Below are positions 37,314 through 45,623 of a stretch of DNA of 64,000 bases, one piece after another. Origin of the DNA: Hyphomicrobiales bacterium (GTDB lineage Bacteria > Pseudomonadota > Alphaproteobacteria > Rhizobiales > OSC116); assembly GCA_002401855.1 (NCBI GenBank), contig NVUH01000014.1, forward strand, positions 1-64,000, given 5' to 3'. The translations under genes and the position numbers were made by a program. The first letter of the stretch is position 1. Each line of letters begins with the position of its first letter. A model generated the notes under the pieces. The model was not told the DNA's origin, did not search any database, and was given only the letters and a program-made list of their open reading frames with translations.

Positions 37314-37988
37314 CTATTTCTTACTAGGCATCCGCTTAGTTTTCTTACCATCAACCCCAGTCTCAACAGCAGGCGCAACCACATCAGCAGCCTTATCACC
37401 ACCAGCATCAACCAAATTAGATTCTGTTTTATCGTCATCTACAGCCTTTTTATCATCCGCTGCGCCATAGATCGCCAAATTAGATTCGGGTTTTTCATGA
37501 TCAACAGCTTTTTCGCCCGAGTTTACCGGGTCGACCACCAAATTAGATTCGGTTTTTTCATCCCCGCCACCAGTTTCAACATCGCCAGTAGTGGCATCCG
37601 ATGATTTGCTATCACCGCCAGTCTCATCAACATCGCCATCAACTGGCTCGCTCAATAATTTAGCAATTTTATTTTCGGAAACTTCTAAAGCTAGGTCAAG
37701 TTTATCAAGGCTATCTTCCAGAACCAAACCATGCTGTTTTTCGTCTCCCAACAACTTTTCAGTATTCGCCAACTTTTCACGCAATCCATCATTATCCGCA
37801 GTCAATGCAGCAATTTCGGTATTTTGCTCATCAATATGCTGTTTTTCATCACCATCAGCAGCAACATACATCGCCTTTTTAGCATCAACATACATTTTCG
37901 CATTTTTGTTACTAAATTCTCTTACCTGTCCAGCGTGATAACTGGCACTTAAGCCACTAATTCCCACTGTAAATTTAATAGTTTTCAT
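37314..37988 (-). CDS. head-region protein with coiled coil and ESNL repeats
   Basis: A 224-residue protein. The N-terminal 45 residues (KTIKFTVGISGLSASYHAGQVREF) resemble small head-decoration or fibre modules. Residues ~55-110 form a coiled coil. The C-terminal half is Asp/Glu/Lys-rich and disordered, with three copies of (D/E)K(T/P)ESNL spaced by linkers; the corresponding DNA repeats CAAATTAGATTC. It directly follows the capsid gene and its terminator. The role is unknown; possible decoration or scaffold-like function. Confidence 0.6.
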   Translation of the reverse strand: MKTIKFTVGISGLSASYHAGQVREFSNKNAKMYVDAKKAMYVAADGDEKQHIDEQNTEIAALTADNDGLREKLANTEKLLGDEKQHGLVLEDSLDKLDLALEVSENKIAKLLSEPVDGDVDETGGDSKSSDATTGDVETGGGDEKTESNLVVDPVNSGEKAVDHEKPESNLAIYGAADDKKAVDDDKTESNLVDAGGDKAADVVAPAVETGVDGKKTKRMPSKK

Positions 37989-38003
37989 TTCATCACCATT
38001 TAT

Positions 38004-38034
38004 AAAAAAGAGGCGCAGCCAAAAGCTACGCCTC
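38004..38034 (-). terminator. terminator after the major capsid gene
   Basis: Arms GAGGCGCAGC and GCTACGCCTC pair over ten bases on the minus strand (one G-U), loop of five bases, followed by six T. It lies 23 bases past the capsid stop. Confidence 0.85.
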
Positions 38035-38056
38035 ACAACAACCCAAAAACCAACAA

Positions 38057-39295
38057 TTAAGCGTGCATTTTCATCTTTTTAACGGTTTGCCCTTCAAAGT
38101 CACGCAAATGCCCGTCACCACGTTTAATGCCCAAAAACGCAATTTGGTCGAGCTTGGCATATTCAGGTGCATTATCGAAGCGCTTCATAGATTTACGCTC
38201 AACATCACGCACATAATAATTGCTCAACATACCAAAGATAATTGGGTAATTACTGGCCGTTGCATCATCAATTTTTTCATTAATATGGTAAGGATAGCCC
38301 AATATCGTAGCAGGCTGTCCATCAGCGGTCGCGCCTTTCCAAATATAATCACCTTCGGCGTTTTTTAACTTCTTGATAATTTTTAACGTTTTATCGTTAA
38401 ACGACCATGCAACGCCCGCCATTTTCCGAACCACAGGGTCAAGGCTATGCTCAAGTTCAATTAAATCGTCAAATGTAAATGCCGCAGGCAAGTCAGTCGT
38501 ATGCCCAAGCGCAGCACTAACCACAATACCTTTAGGCTGGCTAACACCCGTACCAACGGTATAAAGGCGGCTTTCAAGTCTAAACCAGCGCATTGCCATT
38601 ATGGTCAAAATTTCATTAATCAGGTCAAACCCAGTGTCTTGTACTAATGATTCATCAACCGCCAGCATTTTAGTCGACATTTTGAATGCACCAAGCGTAA
38701 TCGAGCCAGCAACAGGGTCATCACCATCAGTCGCAGGGTCATCAGTCGCCAAAAGCTCACCTTCATTATCACCATCATCAAAGGTCGGGAAGCTAATCGG
38801 GTTGCCAGTGCCAGTCGTAATAATCGTGGCATAAGAGCGAATACCGCCCAAATCTTGCAATTTCGTAATGGCTTTTTTAGCAATTTCGGTCGGAATATAA
38901 AAACCGCCCTTAACATCAGTCGTGCCATCCATTGCATTCTGAATTTGCGCGGCTCTCACAAATTCCACATCTTCGGCAGACATAGCTTGCACACCAAAGC
39001 GCAACACATTGTCAAAAATGCTTTCACTACGTACCATATTAGCCTGAATTTGGTCAGGCGACATATTGTAGTCATCAGCCAGAACATTAATATATTCAGC
39101 CTTATCAGCCTCGGATTTCAAAGCACGGTTCAGCACTTCAATTTGTCCATCAAGTTTTTCAACTTGATCATTCAAATCAATCACTTTTTCATGCATTTCG
39201 TCGGTGTAATTTTCAAACGTTAGGCTGGTAATTTCACCAAGCGCTTTAAATACCTCAGCGCGTTTGTCACGCAATGTGTTTAGTAAAATAGTCAT
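38057..39295 (-). CDS. major capsid protein (HK97 gp5 fold)
   Basis: A 412-residue protein. The first ~100 residues are a coiled-coil delta/scaffold domain (LRDKRAEVFKALGEITSL ... VEKLDGQIEVLNRALK) expected to be cut off by the protease. The remainder has phage_capsid landmarks (TDVKGGFYIPTEIAKKAITKL, GNPISFPTFDDGD, TKMLAVDESLVQDTGFDL, MRWFRLESRLYTVGTGVSQPKGI). The gene is flanked on both sides by terminators. Confidence 0.95.
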   Translation of the reverse strand: MTILLNTLRDKRAEVFKALGEITSLTFENYTDEMHEKVIDLNDQVEKLDGQIEVLNRALKSEADKAEYINVLADDYNMSPDQIQANMVRSESIFDNVLRFGVQAMSAEDVEFVRAAQIQNAMDGTTDVKGGFYIPTEIAKKAITKLQDLGGIRSYATIITTGTGNPISFPTFDDGDNEGELLATDDPATDGDDPVAGSITLGAFKMSTKMLAVDESLVQDTGFDLINEILTIMAMRWFRLESRLYTVGTGVSQPKGIVVSAALGHTTDLPAAFTFDDLIELEHSLDPVVRKMAGVAWSFNDKTLKIIKKLKNAEGDYIWKGATADGQPATILGYPYHINEKIDDATASNYPIIFGMLSNYYVRDVERKSMKRFDNAPEYAKLDQIAFLGIKRGDGHLRDFEGQTVKKMKMHA

Positions 39296-39308
39296 TCCAT
39301 TTTCCCAT

Positions 39309-39335
39309 AAAAAAACCGCCCTAAAAAGGACGGTC
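39309..39335 (-). terminator. terminator between prohead protease and capsid genes
   Basis: Arms ACCGCCC and GGACGGT pair on the minus strand with one G-U; loop of six bases, then seven T. It lies immediately upstream of the capsid start. No obvious promoter fits into the remaining gap, so it may attenuate or be overcome by antitermination. Confidence 0.75.
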
Positions 39336-39365
39336 GGTTAGTTAAGCGAGCGTTATGCTCAGTTT

Positions 39366-40196
39366 TTAAGCATTAACGCTTAATTTCAATTGCATGGCCT
39401 TAGCCTGCATATGTTTTTGCCGCAACGATGTTTGCAGCGGCTCAGGCTCAGCACCTTCATCAACAACATTTTCCGCAAAAGCTAACTTGCCTTTATTTTT
39501 AGCCTCAACAGTTTTTTCATGCCGCGTTTCAACAATCTCATCAATAAAACCAGCAGCTAGCGCCTCATCAGCATTCATAAACGTTTCAGCATCCATCAAT
39601 GCCAGCATAGCTTCTAAATTCTCACCAGTTTTCGCCGCATAATCCGCCGCAATAGTATTGGTAATTTTCAACAAAATTTCGGCCTGCTTATTCATATCAA
39701 TATGGTCACCCCAGCAAAAGCCAGATGCATTATGCACCATAAACAAACCACCATCATTCATCGCCACGCTAGCGCAGGCACAAGCAATAAATGTCGCCGC
39801 ACTAGCGCAAAGCCCATCAATCACAGCAGTAACTTTGCCTTTATACGCCACAATAGTGCTAACCATTCCCCGCGCCTGCATCACATCGCCACCCGCACAA
39901 TTAATATGCAGCACAACGTCTTTACTATCCGCTTTTTCAAAGGCTTTAGTGATCATTTTGGCGGTAATGCCATAAAATAAGCTAATGTCATCATCAATAT
40001 AAATATGCACTTCATTGCCAATATTTTTAACATTCAAGCCACTATCACCAGCCTTATTGGCAAATCTATCAGCCAAATGCCCAAAATCAGCCAAGGCCGC
40101 AATTTGGCTTTTCGCATCACCAATATTCAGCTTATTCATCACAACCATGCCCATCAAAGGCCAGCCACTAAGCGGCTTTATCAACATCTTGTTCAT
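39366..40196 (-). CDS. ClpP-type prohead protease (S14)
   Basis: A 276-residue serine protease of the ClpP fold used by many HK97-like phages for capsid maturation. The nucleophile serine is in IDGLCASAATFIA, the histidine in FMVHNAS, and the N-terminal domain shows INCAGGDVMQARGM. The start at 40196 (MNKMLIK) follows AAGGTG and overlaps the portal gene end by 29 bases in another frame. Confidence 0.9.
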   Translation of the reverse strand: MNKMLIKPLSGWPLMGMVVMNKLNIGDAKSQIAALADFGHLADRFANKAGDSGLNVKNIGNEVHIYIDDDISLFYGITAKMITKAFEKADSKDVVLHINCAGGDVMQARGMVSTIVAYKGKVTAVIDGLCASAATFIACACASVAMNDGGLFMVHNASGFCWGDHIDMNKQAEILLKITNTIAADYAAKTGENLEAMLALMDAETFMNADEALAAGFIDEIVETRHEKTVEAKNKGKLAFAENVVDEGAEPEPLQTSLRQKHMQAKAMQLKLSVNA

Positions 40197-41454
40197 CGTC
40201 ATCACCTTCATCATCAGTTGGTTTTAAATTATTATCAACCCGATCAATCTTATCAATCGGCTGGTAAAGCTTATCAGCTTTAGGGTCAGCAATCGGCGGG
40301 TAGCCTTTGCGTTTCCGCACCTCATTTTGCGTCAATGTGCCGGGTATCTGGTTACCACCAATCGCCGCAGTGTCAGCCTTGGTCGTGGCTTCCAAATCAC
40401 CCTTAGTCAAACCATCACGGTTAAACCGCATTTCAAAATTATCATTGGCATGAAAAAGCTTAATCTTCATTTCGCATTCCATCTTTTGCAAAATGGGGTT
40501 AAGCGTCAGATTAATAAAAAACTTAAACTGCTCCCCAACACCTTTACCAAAGCTGGTTTGTTTATCCAAACTACCAATCATAACCATCGGCACACCAAAT
40601 ATACGGCAAATTTGCTCAACGCTAAATTTCCGACTTTCCAACGTCTGAGCATCTTGCGCACTCAAACTAAGCCGCTTATGCTGGCCACCATTTGTAATAA
40701 CGCCTACTTTTTTAAACGAGTTATTCCCACTAGTTTCAAGCTCAAAATTCTTCTTAAACTCAGCAATTTGTTCAGCCGTTGGGTCATTAGGAAATTCAAC
40801 CAAATCTTTAACATTACCACTGGTCGAAAAGTATTTATGGCTAAATTCTTCTTCTGTATTTGCGGCTGCGATACTACCACCAGCAATTGCAATGGCCGTT
40901 TCACCTAGCAAATCAGAGCTGCCGAAATTCCTAAAATGCAGCATATCCGCTTGGTCAACAACATCAGTCCCGCCCCAAGGGTTAGTCACCAAATAAATCA
41001 ACTTCGGGTCACGTGATTTTGTAATCTTCACCCGTACCTGAAAATCTTGACACCGCACAAGCGATTTAACTTTGCCGTTCTGATCTCTATTAATCCGCAC
41101 AAATGCACGGCCATTAAGCAGCATATCAATTAAAGCCTGCTCCCACATATCCCGCGCCGTCACCAGGTTATTAGGCTTAGTATCCAAAATATCATAAAGC
41201 GGGTGCTTTTTATCAATAGCCCCCGTCTCATCATCAACCACATCAATCCGCAACGAGCCAATCACTTGGCTAATCACCCGCACACAACTAAACACCGCAC
41301 TATGTTGCATAGCAGCTTGCGGCGTAACAAATTTACTTGTCGAACCACTCAAACCAGTAGCAAACAACTCAGTCCCACCACCCAATTCAGAATAATGGTT
41401 GTGCGCAACAGGCGCAGCCTGCGCACCACCAAATAACCGTCCCAAAATTCCCAT
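40168..41454 (-). CDS. portal protein (HK97 family)
   Basis: A 428-residue portal with typical segments SAVFSCVRVISQVIGSL, HPLYDILDTKPNNLVTARDMWE, NGRAFVRINRDQNGKV, SLSAQDAQTLESRKFSVEQICRIFGVPMVMIG and RKGYPPIADPKADK. It forms the dodecameric DNA gate at one capsid vertex. The acidic C-terminal tail overlaps the protease start. Confidence 0.95.
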   Translation of the reverse strand: MGILGRLFGGAQAAPVAHNHYSELGGGTELFATGLSGSTSKFVTPQAAMQHSAVFSCVRVISQVIGSLRIDVVDDETGAIDKKHPLYDILDTKPNNLVTARDMWEQALIDMLLNGRAFVRINRDQNGKVKSLVRCQDFQVRVKITKSRDPKLIYLVTNPWGGTDVVDQADMLHFRNFGSSDLLGETAIAIAGGSIAAANTEEEFSHKYFSTSGNVKDLVEFPNDPTAEQIAEFKKNFELETSGNNSFKKVGVITNGGQHKRLSLSAQDAQTLESRKFSVEQICRIFGVPMVMIGSLDKQTSFGKGVGEQFKFFINLTLNPILQKMECEMKIKLFHANDNFEMRFNRDGLTKGDLEATTKADTAAIGGNQIPGTLTQNEVRKRKGYPPIADPKADKLYQPIDKIDRVDNNLKPTDDEGDDDEQDVDKAA

Positions 41455-41472
41455 AATAAAACTTCCAATTTA

Positions 41473-43218
41473 TCAATAAACACCACCAAGGCTCTGTATC
41501 GGCTTCGGCGGCTTAAGCACTCTCAACCGAGCCGATGCATGCAACCCAGCATCAATGCCATCAACTTTATTCTGACTATTCACAGCTTCTTTTTTCGGCA
41601 AAATCGAACCATCAACCCGCCTATCAACAAATGCATTACTGGCCATCCATTTTAGAATGGGGCAACCATCATGCTTAAAAGACCCTTCACCAATCCGCGC
41701 CTCTAAATCCAGCGCAGCAGGCGAAATATTCGCCGCATTCTTATGCATCATCACAGCGGGTATGCCTTCGTCTTCTTCTAACTCAGCAGCAGTCGCACTC
41801 GCGCCAGTCGCATTATCAAAAACAACCTCGATAATGTTCAAGCCACCATGCAGCTCAACAATAAATTTTTTAATTTCTCGCAAGTCTATGCGGCCACCAG
41901 CCATTTTAATCAAATAGCCAGCATCATGCCAATCTTGGTAAATCTTATGGTTTTTATGTTCAACATTATCAATCGTCATTTCTGGCAAAAAATGATACGG
42001 AATCCAACACAGTTTATTTTCACTGTCAATCCAGCTAATCACTACCGATGTAATGTCATTATATTCACTTAAATCAACGCCAATCTCAACAAACCCACCA
42101 CCAGCCGTATGCGCCTGTAATTCTTCAAACAAGCTGGGCGCACAACATTTTTGCCACGCCAGCATATCAAGCCAAACATCCGCACTATGCCGCCAAACAT
42201 TCATCCGCTTGGTTTCAAAATTCGCTAGTTTCTGGTTAGATGCCCGCGCACCATGCGCCGCCTTGCGCATAATTTCAATGTCGATAGACACACCCAGCAA
42301 CGGGTTAGGTTTTCTCCAATTCTTCTCATCAAGCGTATCATCACCAACATCAACCGTAAAAATGATGCCAAAATAATGATCAAAATCTTCTTCATTTGGC
42401 CAAACACGCGTCAATATCTTAATCAGAATGCCACGCTCATCGTAACAAACACCGACCAGATTTTTACCAGCCGTGGTAATCATCATCAGCAACGCGTTAG
42501 ACCGCGCCCCATCGGCTGATTCTATCACATCCAAAATATCGCGATTTTTATGCGCGTGTAATTCATCGACAACCGAACAATGCGGGTTGTGGCCGTCATT
42601 CGTGCCACCGTCCGCACTAATCGCCTTCGCAATCCCATCGTGATGATCACAAATAATTTCATAAGCTCGAACCCGAAGCCCAAACTCACGCCTTAAATCG
42701 GGCGTTTTCTTAATCATGGCTTTCATGATGTTAAGAACAATTTTCGCCTGGTCTTTAGTGGTCGCCGCCGTCAAAATCTCAGGCGCAACCTCATTTTCGC
42801 AACACAGACAATACAAAGCAATACAAGCCGCAAAGGTCGATTTTCCGTTTTTCCGCCCAACCTCAATATAGACAGTACTAAACCGCCTAATCGATGGATC
42901 AGCCTTTAACCGAAACCCAAACAAATTCGCCAGTTGGAATATCTGAGTTTCATGCAGCGTTATGGTCGGGTCTTTATGCGCCTTAACATGCGGCAATTTC
43001 TCAATAAAATCGCAGCTATCAATAAACCGATCAACATCAAAATAAAATGCACAAAGCGCAGTTTTTTGCCGTTCAAGGTCATCATCAAACCGCTTACAAG
43101 CTAGCCGCTCATATAACCCGTAAGTTTTGCCTTTCTTGTCAACCGCAACCTTTTCGACATAGTCCAATAATATCTGCACATAATCGTGCCCAATATTATC
43201 ATCAGTCGAAATTGCCAT
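41473..43218 (-). CDS. terL: terminase large subunit
   Basis: A 581-residue packaging motor. The ATPase domain has Walker A at about residues 120-128 (VGRKNGKST) and Walker B at about 214-219 (CSVVDE). The C-terminal nuclease domain shows the acidic metal site in EIGVDLSEYND and later VVFDNATGA. It overlaps the small terminase end by 17 bases. It belongs to the HK97-like group that works with an HNH protein. Confidence 0.95.
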   Translation of the reverse strand: MAISTDDNIGHDYVQILLDYVEKVAVDKKGKTYGLYERLACKRFDDDLERQKTALCAFYFDVDRFIDSCDFIEKLPHVKAHKDPTITLHETQIFQLANLFGFRLKADPSIRRFSTVYIEVGRKNGKSTFAACIALYCLCCENEVAPEILTAATTKDQAKIVLNIMKAMIKKTPDLRREFGLRVRAYEIICDHHDGIAKAISADGGTNDGHNPHCSVVDELHAHKNRDILDVIESADGARSNALLMMITTAGKNLVGVCYDERGILIKILTRVWPNEEDFDHYFGIIFTVDVGDDTLDEKNWRKPNPLLGVSIDIEIMRKAAHGARASNQKLANFETKRMNVWRHSADVWLDMLAWQKCCAPSLFEELQAHTAGGGFVEIGVDLSEYNDITSVVISWIDSENKLCWIPYHFLPEMTIDNVEHKNHKIYQDWHDAGYLIKMAGGRIDLREIKKFIVELHGGLNIIEVVFDNATGASATAAELEEDEGIPAVMMHKNAANISPAALDLEARIGEGSFKHDGCPILKWMASNAFVDRRVDGSILPKKEAVNSQNKVDGIDAGLHASARLRVLKPPKPIQSLGGVY

Positions 43219-43729
43219 TATTATTAAATCTACCTGTAGGTTGCGCTAACGGTAAAACACCCTGATCAGCCACATCATCAAGTTTCTTTTTACCAATCGG
43301 CGTAAGCCCAAAATCACCCGAAAAACTATTAATCAATTTTTTCCACGCCGTGGCCGAACCAATCAAAGCATGCACTTTCACCTGATCACCATTCCGTCCA
43401 CCAATAATTTTAAACGTTAATTTTTCTTCTAAAATCTGAGCATTCGCCTGCCGATAAAACAAATAAATCGGCACAATATCCCGAACCGCCAAAACTGTAG
43501 TCTTGTCCAAAAACCCAATCTCATGCACCACACCCGCAATCTCTGTCCAAAGATTTTGCAACAACGGAATCTTATCAGCCTCAAATTCATCAAAGCCGGG
43601 CATCAACGCCGCCACTAAATCAACAACACGAGTTTCAACAACTTCCACATCCTCAACAACATCACCCTTCAAAGGCGTTTTTTGCTTCGGCGGAAATGCC
43701 AATAAATTTCCCTTACGTCCACCACTCAT
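43202..43729 (-). CDS. terS: terminase small subunit (P27 family)
   Basis: A 175-residue protein with a P27-type pattern (PPKQKTPLKG at the N-terminus, EADKIPLLQNLWTEIAGVVHEIG, KKLINSFSGDFGLTPIGKKKL). It recognises phage DNA and starts packaging. It lies 150 bases after the HNH gene; that gap holds a GC-rich palindromic block that could be the packaging site. Confidence 0.85.
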   Translation of the reverse strand: MSGGRKGNLLAFPPKQKTPLKGDVVEDVEVVETRVVDLVAALMPGFDEFEADKIPLLQNLWTEIAGVVHEIGFLDKTTVLAVRDIVPIYLFYRQANAQILEEKLTFKIIGGRNGDQVKVHALIGSATAWKKLINSFSGDFGLTPIGKKKLDDVADQGVLPLAQPTGRFNNNGNFD

Positions 43730-43810
43730 AACCGCACCTATTCAATTCCATAATCCCAAAATGTGGGTTTCTGTTTTCTATTCCCACCACTTTTCACACA
43801 CACGTGATTA

Positions 43811-43860
43811 CCCCGTCGGTCTAGGCGGGGCGGGTCGTTAGACTTTTACCCCCCGCCCCC
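43811..43860. other. GC-rich palindromic block, candidate cos/packaging site
   Basis: GGGGCGGG (43827-43834) pairs perfectly with CCCGCCCC (43852-43859), and GTCTA (43819-43823) with TAGAC (43839-43843). The block is far richer in GC than its surroundings and has no T tract. It sits between the HNH endonuclease and small terminase genes, where cos sites of HK97-like phages usually lie. Confidence 0.4.
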
Positions 43861-43880
43861 TTCGTGGCCTTCTCACCAAT

Positions 43881-44372
43881 TCAAACAGGCATCGACAACT
43901 TCACGCCGATTCCCTTCAATGCTTCATCGGATAGCAGGCCTTTACGCCATCTATCCTCAATCTTTTGCTTATCAACATCATGATGATGTTTGCATAATGG
44001 TTGCCAGTTCAGCTTGTCCCATTGCAACGACTTGTCATAAACTTTCTTGCCCAAGGCTGTATCAAACGAACTATACGGCTTGATATGATCAACCACCGTT
44101 GCCTGAGTTGTGAAACCCAACAACGTACAAAAATCACACAACGCATGATGCGGCTTAGCCAGATAACCAGCCCTCGCCTTTTGCCATGCATATCCATAAC
44201 CACGCGCAGCCGATGAGCCACGCCGATCATCATGCATCTTGGCCGATGCCGTCCGCTTCTTACCAACCTTAGCCAGATCAACATCAGGCGTTTTGCATTT
44301 AGGATGATGCGCATTGCCACGCACATAATGCGGACAACCACGCTTCTTACACGGCTTAGGCAACGCTTCCAT
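43881..44372 (-). CDS. HNH endonuclease
   Basis: A 163-residue protein with an N-terminal CxxxxC...C zinc-like part and a central HNH motif (ATVVDHIKPYSSF ... LNWQPLCKHHHDVDKQKIEDR). HNH proteins next to terminase stimulate cos cleavage in HK97-type phages, which suggests cohesive-end packaging. The ATG at 44372 follows GGTGGG; an in-frame GTG lies two codons upstream. Confidence 0.88.
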   Translation of the reverse strand: MEALPKPCKKRGCPHYVRGNAHHPKCKTPDVDLAKVGKKRTASAKMHDDRRGSSAARGYGYAWQKARAGYLAKPHHALCDFCTLLGFTTQATVVDHIKPYSSFDTALGKKVYDKSLQWDKLNWQPLCKHHHDVDKQKIEDRWRKGLLSDEALKGIGVKLSMPV

Positions 44373-44453
44373 AATCACCCACCATTTAATTTTAACTGAG
44401 ATTTACAAAGCCTACCGCATCACACGATAGGCTTAAAAATATCAATCACACCG

Positions 44454-44732
44454 TCAAGCATACAATCGTCGATGCACCCCAGTTTCAACACAAACCGCCG
44501 TCACAGCCATGCTACCAAATACCTTATTGCCGATGAACACAGCACCCGAAGCACTGGGCAAAAACACCATCAATGCATAATTCGATAACGTTCGACCAAA
44601 CAACAGCGCATATGCTTTAACCGCAAACAGTGGCTCCAACACCACCGAAAGCACAATCACAATCGCACTGCCGAAAAAGGCCAATAGCCCCATAAATGAG
44701 CGGCCAATACCGCCAAGTAAATTTCGTTTCAT
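44454..44732 (-). CDS. small membrane protein of unknown role
   Basis: A 92-residue protein with a strong membrane helix (MGLLAFFGSAIVIVLSVVL) and a second hydrophobic segment (YALMVFLPSASGAVFIG). AAGGAG precedes the ATG pair at 44735/44732. It lies between a terminator and the HNH gene, at the start of the late region. Holin-like or exclusion functions are possible but nothing specific is seen. Confidence 0.6.
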   Translation of the reverse strand: MKRNLLGGIGRSFMGLLAFFGSAIVIVLSVVLEPLFAVKAYALLFGRTLSNYALMVFLPSASGAVFIGNKVFGSMAVTAVCVETGVHRRLYA

Positions 44733-44782
44733 CATCACTCCTTTGGTTGATAAAGTTAGTTTCATATCTCAAAAGAAAGGCC

Positions 44783-44815
44783 AAAAAAAAGAGCGCCACC
44801 AAATCGGTAACACTC
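44783..44815 (-). terminator. terminator ending the early leftward operon
   Basis: Arms GAGCGCCACC (44791-44800) and GGTAACACTC (44806-44815) form ten pairs on the minus strand with three G-U, loop of five bases, followed by eight T. It lies between the last early gene (44917) and the late region. Confidence 0.75.
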
Positions 44816-44916
44816 ATATAATTTTTGTTTCACCCTCGTTCGGGCGGTTCTTCTGCTGCCCCGAAATGTCAACCGAATTGAGACAAAAGTCAACACCCTA
44901 ATTTTAACTAAATATT

Positions 44917-45561
44917 TCAAACAATAATAAACCTTTCTAAATCAGATAGTTGAACTGTTAACAACTTTAAATCAGCGCACCACCGATCATAATCAGATTG
45001 CATCATAGCCATAAAATGATCGCTATGAACTGGCTTAATCCGACAAACCTTAATCCGCACTTGCTTCCTCACACCGCCCACATTTTCATAAATCCGACTA
45101 ACCATTTTACGCTTGCCATACCTATCATAAATCGGCGTAACAATTTCATCCTGCGCATTCACATGATGCCATTTCTGCACCACCTTGTAAGGCTCTTGAT
45201 CGTGCTTAGCGCAATCAGTCACCACCACGCGCCCATGAAGCCCAAGCCCCTGCACCGCAATCCCAACCCGCAAAGCATCAATCGGCAAATCAGTCGCCAC
45301 ACCGCCACCACCATCCACACGACCACCAAGCTCACATTGCGCAATCAACGCCCCTAATTGCGATTTCATACCGCCAATCCGCTCATGCTCAGCATTGATC
45401 CACTCCAACACCCCCCAATCACGAATAGCCCAGACCAACAAATCTGCAATAGATATTTTATGCTTTTCAACCTTGGTAAACTTCGGCAATTTAACATCCC
45501 GAATAGATTTTAAATCAACGCCATCAAATTTAATTTTAACATCCATACCAACAGATTTCAT
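44917..45561 (-). CDS. unknown early-region protein
   Basis: A 214-residue protein I do not recognise. The N-terminal 45 residues are charged, the middle helical (LVWAIRDWGVLEWINAEHERIGG), and the C-terminal region basic (YDRYGKRKMVSRIYENVGGVRKQVRIKVCRIKP). As the last gene of the early operon, directly before the late genes, it is in the place of a late-gene regulator; this is position-based inference. Start at 45561 chosen over a TTG at 45588. Confidence 0.6.
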   Translation of the reverse strand: MKSVGMDVKIKFDGVDLKSIRDVKLPKFTKVEKHKISIADLLVWAIRDWGVLEWINAEHERIGGMKSQLGALIAQCELGGRVDGGGGVATDLPIDALRVGIAVQGLGLHGRVVVTDCAKHDQEPYKVVQKWHHVNAQDEIVTPIYDRYGKRKMVSRIYENVGGVRKQVRIKVCRIKPVHSDHFMAMMQSDYDRWCADLKLLTVQLSDLERFIIV

Positions 45562-45623
45562 ATTTTCATCCCGATCATTAAAAAACAAAATTCAAGCCTT
45601 CCAGCTTGCAAACCATTGCCTAC

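Noticed and set aside
19726-44372. Possibility that the structural genes are a gene transfer agent rather than a prophage
   Set aside because: Tail order is GTA-like, but integrase, att duplication, repressor/Cro, replication initiator with origin, HNH-terminase pair and lysis genes are all present, which GTAs lack.
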